Both the position numbers and the translations under genes were made by a program. DNA of 60,601 bases from Anaerocolumna sp. (GTDB taxonomy: Bacteria > Bacillota > Clostridia > Lachnospirales > Lachnospiraceae). Shown here piece by piece: positions 26,920-34,112 of the stretch; the stretch's first letter is position 1; every line of letters starts with the position of its first letter. The notes below the pieces were generated by a model, which was given only the letters and a program-made list of their open reading frames with translations, did not search any database and was not told the DNA's origin. The stretch lies in contig JARBTX010000002.1 in NCBI GenBank assembly GCA_029239975.1, positions 66,482 through 127,082 of the forward strand, read 5' to 3'.

Positions 26920-27282
26920 ATGGCAAAACGTGGTGGATTTCCAGGTGGAGCAATGCCTGGTAACATGAACAACTTAATGAAACAAGCGCAAAGAATGCAA
27001 AAGCAAATGGAAGAGAAAACCAAAGAGATAGAAGATAAAGAGTGGGAAGCTTCCGTTGGTGGTGGAGCAGTTACTGTAAAGGTTTCTGGTAAAAAAGAAG
27101 TAACTGAAGTTAAATTATCAAAAGAAGTAGTAGATCCAGATGATATTGAAATGTTACAAGATTTAATCGTAGCTGCAGTAAATGAAGCACTTCGTAAGAT
27201 GGAAGATGAATCTTCTGAGGTTATGAGTCAAATTACTGGTGGATTAGGCGGTTTAGGCGGCTTAGGAGGATTTCCTTTCTAA
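26920..27282 (+). CDS. YbaB/EbfC nucleoid-associated protein
   Basis: A 120-aa protein: Gly/Met-rich N-terminus, coiled-coil helix '[20 protein letters not shown]', central strand region '[20 protein letters not shown]', a helical half with '[15 protein letters not shown]', and the glycine-rich tail '[14 protein letters not shown]'. The family forms DNA-binding 'tweezer' dimers. Its place between dnaX and recR is the classic arrangement. AAAGGAG precedes the start, and its stop overlaps the recR start (TAATG). Confidence 0.97.
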   Translation: MAKRGGFPGGAMPGNMNNLMKQAQRMQKQMEEKTKEIEDKEWEASVGGGAVTVKVSGKKEVTEVKLSKEVVDPDDIEMLQDLIVAAVNEALRKMEDESSEVMSQITGGLGGLGGLGGFPF

Positions 27283-27878
27283 TGAATTACTACAGCAGTC
27301 AAATCAGTAAATTAATTGAGGAATTATCAAGGCTACCTGGTGTTGGAGCTAAGACTGCGCAAAGACTAGCATTTCACATTATTAATATGCCACAGGACCA
27401 AGTAAATAACTTATCACAGTCCATTATTGCGGCGAAAGAAAATGTACGTTATTGTTCTAGTTGTTATACTCTAACAGATCATGAGCTTTGCCCCATTTGT
27501 GCAAGTGATAAAAGAAATCACCGTGTTATAATGGTAGTTGAGAATCCTAGGGATTTGGCGGCTTATGAAAAGACTGGAAAGTTTGATGGTGTTTATCATG
27601 TATTACATGGTGCGATTTCACCAATGCTTGGAATCGGTCCAGATGATATTAAGTTAAAGGAATTAATTCTTCGTTTACAAGGAGATGTAGATGAAGTAAT
27701 CATAGCTACAAATTCAAGCCTTGAAGGTGAAACAACAGCGATGTATATCAGTAAGTTAATAAAACCAACCGGTATTAAAGTAAGCAGAATTGCAAGTGGT
27801 GTACCAGTTGGCGGAGATTTGGAATATATTGATGAAGTTACTTTATTAAGAGCTTTGGAAGGTAGAGTGGAGTTGTAG
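27282..27878 (+). CDS. recR: Recombination mediator RecR
   Basis: A 198-aa repair protein: N-terminal helix-hairpin-helix '[19 protein letters not shown]', C4 zinc finger '[16 protein letters not shown]', Toprim domain '[15 protein letters not shown]', and C-terminal Walker-like segment '[19 protein letters not shown]'. It acts with RecF/RecO to load RecA on gaps. Start ATG 27282 shares its A with the ybaB stop, so translation is coupled. Full length for the family. Confidence 0.97.
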   Translation: MNYYSSQISKLIEELSRLPGVGAKTAQRLAFHIINMPQDQVNNLSQSIIAAKENVRYCSSCYTLTDHELCPICASDKRNHRVIMVVENPRDLAAYEKTGKFDGVYHVLHGAISPMLGIGPDDIKLKELILRLQGDVDEVIIATNSSLEGETTAMYISKLIKPTGIKVSRIASGVPVGGDLEYIDEVTLLRALEGRVEL

Positions 27879-27993
27879 GAGACATAACAGAAATGTCACT
27901 GGGTAATATACAATGCCCAAAAGGTAACCCCGTTTATCGGTGTCGACGAGTAGATTAAGCAATAGAAAATAATGCGAAAGCACATTAGAAATT
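27879..27993 (+). other. Unassigned leader-like interval after recR
   Basis: About 115 bp that are less AT-rich than the surroundings, with several small hairpins (GGGTA..TGCCC near 27900-27920, CCG-TTTAT-CGG near 27930, TGC-GAAA-GCA near 27973). No coding frame. It may be a 3' UTR structure or a small RNA ending at the following terminator. I match it to no known RNA class. Confidence 0.3.
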
Positions 27994-28039
27994 AGACCTA
28001 GATAGGGCATTAAAACATCCCATCTCAGGTCTATTTTTT
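27994..28039 (+). terminator. Terminator of the dnaX-ybaB-recR operon
   Basis: AGACCT (27994-27999) pairs with AGGTCT (28027-28032), extended inward by imperfect GATAGGG/CCCATC pairing, then six T. Confidence 0.75.
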
Positions 28040-28199
28040 AACCGAATGAGATCTGACCACGCGTAGATTCTACCATTCAACACAGAAAATCCATAAAAAA
28101 TAAAAGTAAAATCCATGAAAGCTTCCCTATTTTCAAGCTTCTCTGGTCTTTTCGCTTATATAAAGATGAGGATAATAAGAAGAAAGAATTAAGGATGAA

Positions 28200-28349
28200 A
28201 TGAGCTTTTTATTGAGAAAAACAATGAATGAAGAAGAATCTCATATGAGGATAATTAAAATTGCTCCGACGAGGCTAATGGTGGTTATCTCACTACATTT
28301 GCCATTGTTACATGGTACTGTCGTGGGTAACTCCAATTATGCTCATTGA
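28200..28349 (+). CDS. Possible 49-aa protein of unknown function
   Basis: A small open frame with AAGGA four bases before ATG 28200. The product begins MSFLLRKTMNEEESHMRI and has a short hydrophobic stretch (LMVVISLHLPLLHGTVVG) near its C-terminus. A hairpin with T-run (28388-28442) follows at 39 bp. It could be a small membrane peptide, a decayed gene fragment, or part of a non-coding RNA. I have no family match. It is listed because the dnaX and defence genes leave this 660-bp interval otherwise unexplained. Confidence 0.25.
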   Translation: MSFLLRKTMNEEESHMRIIKIAPTRLMVVISLHLPLLHGTVVGNSNYAH

Positions 28350-28387
28350 TATAATATAGAAATAAAAAAATCTAAGAAATAGAACTA

Positions 28388-28442
28388 GATAGGAGGTGAA
28401 CCGAGAGTTAGTTCACTTAAACAGCCTATTTTAAATTTTTTT
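28388..28442 (+). terminator. Hairpin terminator upstream of the defence cassette
   Basis: ATAGG (28389-28393) with CCTAT (28425-28429) encloses GTGAAC (28396-28401) with GTTCAC (28411-28416); a run of seven T lies at 28436-28442. It implies that a transcript ends here, from the 49-aa frame or a small RNA. Confidence 0.55.
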
Positions 28443-28699
28443 GCTTTTCTATAACATGTTGAGCATATATTGGATATTTTAGAAGTGTATAAGAATAGAT
28501 ATCATGGGATTGAAAAATGGAGAAGATGAATGACAGTTATCAAATACTCACGTACTGCTAAGTATATGTTACTTTCGATTAATATTGTCGTAGAAAACTG
28601 TATATGGTATACTATGGAAAGTGCTTACCATTTTTGAAGAAAGTTTATAATAAATTTGTATAAAGTCTATAATATAGAGGGGATGAATGTTGATTAATA
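28443..28699 (+). promoter_or_regulatory. Promoter region of the Panoptes-like cassette
   Basis: It holds TATAAT at 28668-28673 with a weak -35 (TTATAA at 28645-28650, 17-bp spacer). GAGGGG (28677-28682) is too far (17 nt) from ATG 28700 but is four bases from ATG 28687 of a six-codon leader frame (M-L-I-N-N-G) whose stop at 28705-28707 overlaps the start of the effector gene. The rest shows no gene. Confidence 0.45.
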
Positions 28700-29341
28700 A
28701 TGGATAAAAATACACAGTTAAAAATTGTTACTATTTCTTATATAATTAGTGTAGTTGGCTCATTTATTATTAACTACCTAAAAATAAAAAATATTGATTT
28801 CCATGGTGTAGTTGATGCAATTAAAGTATCAAGTATACTTACTTTTTGGTGGTTATTTTATTTTAAAATTGGATGGAAGATCCCTATACTCAAAAAAGTA
28901 TTATTTAGAATTAACCTTGAAGGCACATGGTTTGGTACATATGAATCTTGTAGTATAAAAGAAAATATAACATATAGTGGAGAAATTGCATTAAGAATTA
29001 AGCAGGATTTTTTAAATGTAAGCATAATATCATTTACAGACAAATTTAAAAATTATTCATATAGTGAAGAATTAAAGTATGAAGAGAAGAGCAATATGCA
29101 TGAATTAGTGTATGTTTACTCACAAAAAGAAAATTCAATATCTGACAGGAATAGCAGAAATGGAGCTTCTGAATTAAAATTAATACTAAATAATACAAAC
29201 AATACACAAAAGTTAGAGGGTGATTTTTGGACTTCAGTAGGGTCACGAGGTGTGTTAAAAGTCACAAAAATAAGCAAAAAAGTAGTCAGTTCATTTGAAG
29301 AAGCAAAAAAAATATATAAACAATCTGGAGGAAAAGCATAA
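28700..29341 (+). CDS. Two-TM beta-barrel effector, Cap15/OptE-like
   Basis: 213 aa: two membrane helices (about 7-26 and 40-58) followed by a beta-rich domain (72-191) opening with 'INLEGTWFGTYES', then alternating strands ('EIALRIKQDFLNVSIISFTD', 'ELVYVYSQ', 'SELKLILNN', 'LEGDFWTSVGSRGVLKVTK'). That is the layout of the SMODS-associated 2TM beta-strand-rich (Cap15-type) cyclic-nucleotide receptors: L.GtW.G.., a Y-x-Y strand, G.y.t...rG.l.. at the end. Such proteins sit in the inner membrane and disrupt it when activated. The next gene, 1 bp later, is a minimal cyclase, which is the gene pair of Panoptes. Translation start has no close ribosome site (see leader frame). Confidence 0.8.
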   Translation: MDKNTQLKIVTISYIISVVGSFIINYLKIKNIDFHGVVDAIKVSSILTFWWLFYFKIGWKIPILKKVLFRINLEGTWFGTYESCSIKENITYSGEIALRIKQDFLNVSIISFTDKFKNYSYSEELKYEEKSNMHELVYVYSQKENSISDRNSRNGASELKLILNNTNNTQKLEGDFWTSVGSRGVLKVTKISKKVVSSFEEAKKIYKQSGGKA

Positions 29342-29342
29342 C

Positions 29343-29708
29343 ATGTATGCATATATTGATGGTGATGATATTGGTTTAAAAATAGAAAATAGTTTTATGA
29401 ATAATGATGAGATTAGTTTAGCATTGATTAATAGTAATGTTAAAGAGATGGTAGGAATCATAACAAAGTACTTAATTGAGAATAAATATGAAATTATATT
29501 TAGTGGAGCTGATGGTATAATATGTAAAAGGCAAAATATTGAGACTCAAAATATACTTGACTTTATTAGGAACAATGTAAAAGAAATAACTTTTTCGATA
29601 GGTGTTGGTAAATGTCTACGAGAATCATATCTTGCACTAAGATATGCAAAATGTAATGGAAAAAACATATGTGCAGTATATGATGTGGAATTAAAATTAA
29701 TTAATTAA
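29343..29708 (+). CDS. Minimal CRISPR polymerase-like nucleotide cyclase (mCpol/OptS-like)
   Basis: A 121-aa single-domain protein of the Cas10/GGDEF palm fold. Metal motif 1 is 'YIDGDDIG' (Asp6, Asp8/Asp9), the GGDD-equivalent hairpin is 'IIFSGADGII' (Asp57), and the C-terminal part 'FSIGVGKCLRESYLALRYAK' plus 'NGKN' matches the palm-domain end of Cas10 and diguanylate cyclases. There is no sensor domain. This is what has been called mCpol; in Panoptes it makes a cyclic dinucleotide constitutively that holds the partner effector inactive. Start ATG 29343 (GGAGG 11 bases upstream, 1 bp after the effector stop) is preferred over an upstream in-frame ATG. The second motif reads GAD rather than GGD. 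Confidence 0.82.
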   Translation: MYAYIDGDDIGLKIENSFMNNDEISLALINSNVKEMVGIITKYLIENKYEIIFSGADGIICKRQNIETQNILDFIRNNVKEITFSIGVGKCLRESYLALRYAKCNGKNICAVYDVELKLIN

Positions 29709-30113
29709 GTTTTGATAGGACATAAAAGAGTTCTTTTTAGAGAATAATAATGCACCTTATAGACATTTGCTAATAGCCATGTTCATGAAATTGGTATTGT
29801 GGAACTAGCAAAAACATAATGCGTAATAGTAAATTAAAGATTATATTAGCCAAGGTGATAGGGAAAGATATGATCTCATTAGTTAGAAAGTTGATATATT
29901 AAAATGATATACGCTTAATGGACTACTTGACGGGAAGCTGATCATATATCTGATACTTTGTATTTTTATTGTCTGATTTGAAAGATAATTTTATACTATT
30001 AGTAATTTCGATAAATTGTATTAGTGCTTTGGCTGTAGATGTTCCAATTGATTAGAAATCGATATCACATAAATGAATGGAAGATAGAAATTTGTGATAC
30101 TTTTGTAATTTTA
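29709..30113. other. Intergenic region after the cassette
   Basis: About 400 bp with short broken frames, none with a ribosome site (one 27-codon frame begins near 29819). TATCACA (30064-30070 region) and TGTGATA (30093-30099 region) form an inverted repeat upstream of the next promoter. No terminator of the cassette is obvious. Confidence 0.4.
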
Positions 30114-30143
30114 TTGACAAAATATTTGGAAATATTATATTAT
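30114..30143 (+). promoter_or_regulatory. Promoter of the secreted repeat protein
   Basis: TTGACA (30114-30119), 18-bp spacer containing the palindrome AATATTTGGAAATATT, TATTAT (30138-30143), 38 bp before ATG 30181. Confidence 0.65.
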
Positions 30144-30180
30144 TTTATAATAATATAAAAAATGATAAAAGGAGTATATA

Positions 30181-31308
30181 ATGAGTAAAAGATTTGGAAA
30201 AACACTGACTAGTATAATTTTGTTGTTGGCATTATTATTTACAATCCAACCTACTAATGTCTTGGCAGCTGCTGGATTTAGTACAGCCAATACCTTAACA
30301 TTAAGTGAAATGCGTTCTGGTACGCTAGAAACCGAAGTTGATGTAAATTATTATAAATTTACTACATCTGATAAAGATTCATTTTATAAAGTTGAACTTA
30401 GAAATACAGAGGTATCAGAAGCAATTAGTTTAACACTTTATTCTGGAGATGATGCAACAACAGACATTTATGATTTAAATGCTTATGTATCTGAAGTCAA
30501 TTCTGATACCAGGAAATTGGAACCTAATCACACTTATTACATTTCAGTACAAAAAGGATTTTTTGGACGTACAGGAAATTATAAATTATGTGTTAGTGAA
30601 ATTAAAGATGATATTCCTGATAATTATTTAAATAGTACATCTATATCATTAAATAAAAAGAAATCATATAATTTGGAAGCTAATAGAGATTTGGACTATT
30701 TTAAGTTTACGACTACATCGTATAATTCTTATTACAAAATTGAATTAGCTAATACTGAAGCTTCTAGTACAATTGGTGCGACTTTATATTATGAAGATGA
30801 TGTAACAACTGATATATCAGAAATAGTAGCTTACAAAGCTAGTATAGGTTCAACTACTATTAAACTAGAACCTAATCATACTTATTATCTGGTGATTCAA
30901 ACAGGATCATTTTATGACAGAGCAACTGGAGCTTATAAACTAAGTGTTACTGAAATAAAAGATGATGCATCAGATACATTTGAGAATTCTTCCAAAATAT
31001 CACTAAATAAAAAAAATACGTATAAATTGAATGTAGATGGGGATATTGATTATTTTAAATTTAAAGCAATAAAAAGTGGTACATATACTATTACACTCGC
31101 AAATAAGAGTGGGAATGATGGCGTTGAGGCAGTTATTTATAGTGACGCTGATATTACGCAAAATATAGGTGTTATAACATCCTATAAAGCTAGTAAAAAT
31201 ACAATTAAAATTAAATTGAAAAAGAATCACACGTATTATATTAGTGTAAAAAAAAGTTATATTTATTCCACTGTAACAGGAGAGTATTCATTAACTATAA
31301 AGAATTAA
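30181..31308 (+). CDS. Secreted protein with three PPC-like repeats
   Basis: 375 aa: signal peptide (about 1-29, 'TSIILLLALLFTIQPTNVLA'), then three ~110-residue beta-sandwich repeats, each with 'D.DYFKFTT', a 'YK(I/V)EL.NTE' strand, and 'KLEPNHTYYISVQ', ending '..GNYKLCVSEIKDD' or an equivalent. The pattern resembles bacterial pre-peptidase C-terminal (PPC) domains, used for adhesion or substrate binding by secreted proteins. No catalytic domain, LPXTG or S-layer anchor is visible, so it is probably a released or wall-bound binding protein. Own promoter and AAAGGAG site. Confidence 0.8.
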   Translation: MSKRFGKTLTSIILLLALLFTIQPTNVLAAAGFSTANTLTLSEMRSGTLETEVDVNYYKFTTSDKDSFYKVELRNTEVSEAISLTLYSGDDATTDIYDLNAYVSEVNSDTRKLEPNHTYYISVQKGFFGRTGNYKLCVSEIKDDIPDNYLNSTSISLNKKKSYNLEANRDLDYFKFTTTSYNSYYKIELANTEASSTIGATLYYEDDVTTDISEIVAYKASIGSTTIKLEPNHTYYLVIQTGSFYDRATGAYKLSVTEIKDDASDTFENSSKISLNKKNTYKLNVDGDIDYFKFKAIKSGTYTITLANKSGNDGVEAVIYSDADITQNIGVITSYKASKNTIKIKLKKNHTYYISVKKSYIYSTVTGEYSLTIKN

Positions 31309-31347
31309 ATTATAATTATAAATATAATTTTACATTAAATAATTAAC

Positions 31348-31376
31348 TTGAGTTACATCCCAATTAACAAAATATA
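31348..31376 (+). promoter_or_regulatory. Possible promoter of the 31.4-kb riboswitch RNA
   Basis: TTGAGT (31348-31353), 17-bp spacer, AATATA (31371-31376). It would start a transcript just before the riboswitch-like element. Weak -10. Confidence 0.35.
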
Positions 31377-31395
31377 TAAAATATTGAATATATAT

Positions 31396-31475
31396 ACTAG
31401 GCAAACTTATAGAAAGGTAACGGCGCAAGGTTATGGGGCCGTCAAATCACAGTAGTCGTTTGCAAGAAGGAAATA
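31396..31475 (+). ncRNA. Divergent c-di-GMP-I (GEMM) riboswitch-like aptamer
   Basis: GGCAAAC, five bases, GAAA, five bases, then CGGCGCAAGG: the same order and spacing as the canonical aptamer at 44.6 kb on minus (GGCAAAC-N5-GAAA-N5-GGACGCAAAGCC). GCAAAC (31401-31406) can pair with GTTTGC (31458-31463), and ACGGC (31420-31424) with GCCGT (31438-31442). A terminator follows at once. The core differs from consensus (CGCAAGG for CGCAAAGC), so ligand or activity may differ. Confidence 0.55.
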
Positions 31476-31513
31476 ACCCTGATGCCAATTATAAAAAGCA
31501 TTAGGGTTTTTCT
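31476..31513 (+). terminator. Terminator directly behind the riboswitch-like element
   Basis: ACCCTGATGC (31476-31485) pairs with GCATTAGGGT (31498-31507) with one G-U, followed by TTTTCTTT. The short distance to the aptamer suits a transcription-control expression platform. Confidence 0.8.
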
Positions 31514-31819
31514 TTGTGTTGAATTATATAAAATTTCATCAACAAATAATTAAGTAACTATAGCTAATATAGGAGATACAAGTCATCCTGTTACAGAAAC
31601 TGGAGATACTGAGAGTTTTAAAGCAATTATGAAGAGTAAACTTAGCGTCATTTTTTTTAATTAGATACTGTTAAGATTTTAAAATGACTTGTCAATGACA
31701 TCCAATGATGATAGCATATACATATCCTTTGAAAAGAAAATTATAGGGATTTATATTAATCAAATTAACTAGTACATATATACAAGAAGTTCGATTCCTA
31801 TTAAAGATTGGAGACTCCT
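31514..31819. other. Region downstream of the riboswitch, possible gene remnant
   Basis: No intact gene. One frame open for 36 codons (31557-31664 region) reads ...GDTSHPVTETGDTESFKAIM..., which has the look of the tail of a secreted surface protein but has no start. Its absence of an intact target leaves the riboswitch orphaned. Confidence 0.3.
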
Positions 31820-32596
31820 ATGAAAGAAAGTATTCAAGTAATGAAGCAAGAGATTTGTTCCATTTTGTCAATGAATCAACCTTCCATCTATTTATTTGGA
31901 TCGATTGTACTTGATGATTTTAAACTAGGTTGGAGTGATATAGATATTTTATGTTTAACAAAAACGTCCATAAACATAGGACAGGCAGAACAACTAGTTA
32001 TTCTCAGACAAAAGCTTTTAGATATGTATCCTAGTAATTTATATTATCGATCTTTTGAAGGGGGTATCCTTGCCCTTGATGATTTTTTAAGTAATGCTCC
32101 TAACCAAGTTGTATATTGGGGAACTAGTGGTCAGAGAATTACAGATCAGTATGTTTTTGATACTTTTTCAAGGATGGAGTTATTGGATTCTGGAATACTG
32201 ATTACTGGTGACGATATAAGAGACAAGATAAAGTATCCTTTAGATGAAGAGATAAGAACTGCAGTTATAAGCCATTATGAAACGATACGTAAGTTTGCTG
32301 TAAGCCCAAGTAGAAACTTATATTCCGTAGGATGGTTATTAGATATTGCAAGGTGTTTATATACGTTACAAACAGGTAAGATTATTGCTAAAACAAAAGC
32401 TGGTGAGTGGGCGATTGAGCAAAAATTAGCACCTAATGTCAGCCTAATGGAAAAAGCAGTTGAGATAAGAAAAAATCCAATGAAATATAAAAATGATGAA
32501 GGTATTCTTGATTGGATGGAAACATTAGGTCCATATATACAAGAATTTGCAAATGTATTGGAAAAACAAATATATGAATCTGCAACTAATTTATAA
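31820..32596 (+). CDS. Nucleotidyltransferase, AadA/ANT-like
   Basis: 258 aa. The N-terminal nucleotidyltransferase core is 'IYLFGSIVLDDFKLGWSDIDIL': Gly-Ser followed by the Asp-x-Asp metal pair. The C-terminal helical part ('YSVGWLLDIARCLYTLQTGK', 'KAGEWAIEQ') matches the DUF4111-type domain of aminoglycoside adenylyltransferases such as AadA and ANT(9). The family ranges from resistance enzymes to proteins of unknown substrate, so drug modification is only a possibility. Start ATG 31820 follows GGAG with six bases; the TTG 31808 in frame is part of that site. Confidence 0.82.
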   Translation: MKESIQVMKQEICSILSMNQPSIYLFGSIVLDDFKLGWSDIDILCLTKTSINIGQAEQLVILRQKLLDMYPSNLYYRSFEGGILALDDFLSNAPNQVVYWGTSGQRITDQYVFDTFSRMELLDSGILITGDDIRDKIKYPLDEEIRTAVISHYETIRKFAVSPSRNLYSVGWLLDIARCLYTLQTGKIIAKTKAGEWAIEQKLAPNVSLMEKAVEIRKNPMKYKNDEGILDWMETLGPYIQEFANVLEKQIYESATNL

Positions 32597-32681
32597 ATAA
32601 TATAGCCTACAATTGTTTGAATAAGTTTATACAACAATTAATTAAAAAAATTATTAACATATAAATATAAGGAGTTTTTAA

Positions 32682-32864
32682 ATGAAAGGTAAAACAAGCT
32701 GTGACAGTTGTATTAATTATACGTACAACGACGATTATGAATGGTATCAATGTGAAGTATATTTAGATGAAGATGAAATGGGCAGATTTTTAAGTAATAC
32801 ATTGGATAATTGCCCACATTTTCAATTTAATGATGAATATAAAATAGTTCGTAAACAAAATTAA
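32682..32864 (+). CDS. DUF6472-like small cysteine protein
   Basis: 60 aa with 'CDSCINYTYNDDYEWYQC' and 'DNCPHFQF': four cysteines arranged as C-x2-C...C...C-P-x-F, likely a small zinc ribbon. Matches the short clostridial family I know as DUF6472. Function unknown. AAGGAG precedes ATG 32682. It is flanked by the nucleotidyltransferase and a GNAT protein on the same strand with gaps of ~85-90 bp. Confidence 0.8.
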   Translation: MKGKTSCDSCINYTYNDDYEWYQCEVYLDEDEMGRFLSNTLDNCPHFQFNDEYKIVRKQN

Positions 32865-32953
32865 TCCATGTAAATAGTTATGACTCATATTCAAAATAAC
32901 AAATGAAATATATTAAAATTAGAAGTAAACAATCATACTAGGAGAGCAAGAAC

Positions 32954-33364
32954 ATGGAAATTAATTATAATATACCATCTGTAGAGGATTATATTTCTCT
33001 AAGACTAAAAACAGGGATGGGTGGAAAAGAGACCTCAAAGGTAGAAATTGCATTAAAGAATTCACTTTATATAGTTACCTTATGGGATCAGGATAGAATG
33101 ATTGGTTTTGGAAGAATAGTAGGAGATCAAGGAATTACTTATATTGTATCGGATATCATGGTGGATCCAGAATATCAAGGAAAAGGATATGGTAAGGTAA
33201 TCATGTCTGAAATTGATACTTATTTTAGTAAGAATACCGATGAGAATGCATATATCTGTCTTCTTGCTAATAAACCTGCAGATCGTTTATATTCCCAATT
33301 TGGATTTGAGTATGCAGAACCCAAAGCATGTGGTATGAAAAGAAAGCAGATAAAAAGTAACTAA
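32954..33364 (+). CDS. GNAT family N-acetyltransferase
   Basis: A 136-aa acetyl-CoA-dependent acyltransferase: strand 4 'YIVSDIMVDPEYQGKGYGKV' carries the pyrophosphate loop (Q-x-K-G-x-G-K), followed by 'DRLYSQFGFEYAEPKACGMK' at the C-terminus. Small single-domain member with unknown acceptor, similar to PhnO/YjgM-like clostridial proteins. AGGAG precedes the start; the two-component genes follow after 46 bp. Confidence 0.88.
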   Translation: MEINYNIPSVEDYISLRLKTGMGGKETSKVEIALKNSLYIVTLWDQDRMIGFGRIVGDQGITYIVSDIMVDPEYQGKGYGKVIMSEIDTYFSKNTDENAYICLLANKPADRLYSQFGFEYAEPKACGMKRKQIKSN

Positions 33365-33410
33365 GAATAAATCTTGTTTATAATACAATATAGTTGGAAG
33401 GTATCACAAT

Positions 33411-34112
33411 ATGGAAGATAGAATTCTGATAGTGGATGATGAAAAGGGAATAGCAGATGCAATATCCTATGCATTTAAAAGGGAAGGATACCTAGTTGAA
33501 ACAGCCTATGATGGAGAAGAGGCGATAAACAAACTTAAAGTCTTTAAGCCAAATGTTATGATATTAGATATTATGATGCCAAAAATGAATGGTTTTGATG
33601 TTTGCAAAAAAATTGAGAATCATAATGATATTGGAATACTGCTATTATCAGCTAAAAATGATATCGTAGATAAGGTTTTAGGGTTTGAGTTTGGAGCAGA
33701 TGATTATATTACGAAACCATTTGATATGAGAGAATTGATGGTTCGAGTAAAATCGTTACTTAGAAGATTACAAAAAAATACGGAAAAGAACTCATTTAGT
33801 AAAATTCAAATTAAGGATTTAAATGTAATATCAGAACAGAGAAAAGTTATATTAAAAGGCAATGAGATAGAAATGACACCAAAAGAGTTTGATTTGTTAC
33901 ACTTGCTGTTATCAAACCCAGAAAGAGTATATGAAAGAGACCAATTACTTAATATAATTTGGGGCATGGAGTATATTGGTGGAACAAGAACAGTGGACAT
34001 ACATATTCAAAGGTTAAGAAGTAAACTTGTAAAACCTTATGATGAACTAATACAAACAGTATACGGAATAGGGTATAAAGCTATAGGAGATATATATGAG
34101 AATCAGCCTTAA
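33411..34112 (+). CDS. OmpR/PhoB-family response regulator
   Basis: 233 aa: receiver with 'IVDDEKGIADAI', phospho-Asp in 'VMILDIMMPKMNGFDV', 'LLSAK' and 'ITKPFDMREL', then winged helix 'MTPKEFDLLHLLLSNPERVY' ... 'VYGIGYKAIG'. Its 3' end overlaps the kinase gene by 17 bp, which ties the pair. Target genes may include the two downstream lipoproteins (inference from proximity). Confidence 0.93.
   Translation: MEDRILIVDDEKGIADAISYAFKREGYLVETAYDGEEAINKLKVFKPNVMILDIMMPKMNGFDVCKKIENHNDIGILLLSAKNDIVDKVLGFEFGADDYITKPFDMRELMVRVKSLLRRLQKNTEKNSFSKIQIKDLNVISEQRKVILKGNEIEMTPKEFDLLHLLLSNPERVYERDQLLNIIWGMEYIGGTRTVDIHIQRLRSKLVKPYDELIQTVYGIGYKAIGDIYENQP

Noticed and set aside
27879..27993. glmS ribozyme or SRP RNA after recR
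   Set aside because: Fragments such as TTTATCG and GACGAG recall glmS but are in the wrong order, and no glmS gene follows; no SRP Alu or S-domain core is seen.
28700..29708. CBASS or CRISPR type III system
   Set aside because: There is no CD-NTase, Cap2/Cap3, HORMA/TRIP13, Cas gene or repeat array nearby; the cyclase is a stand-alone palm domain.
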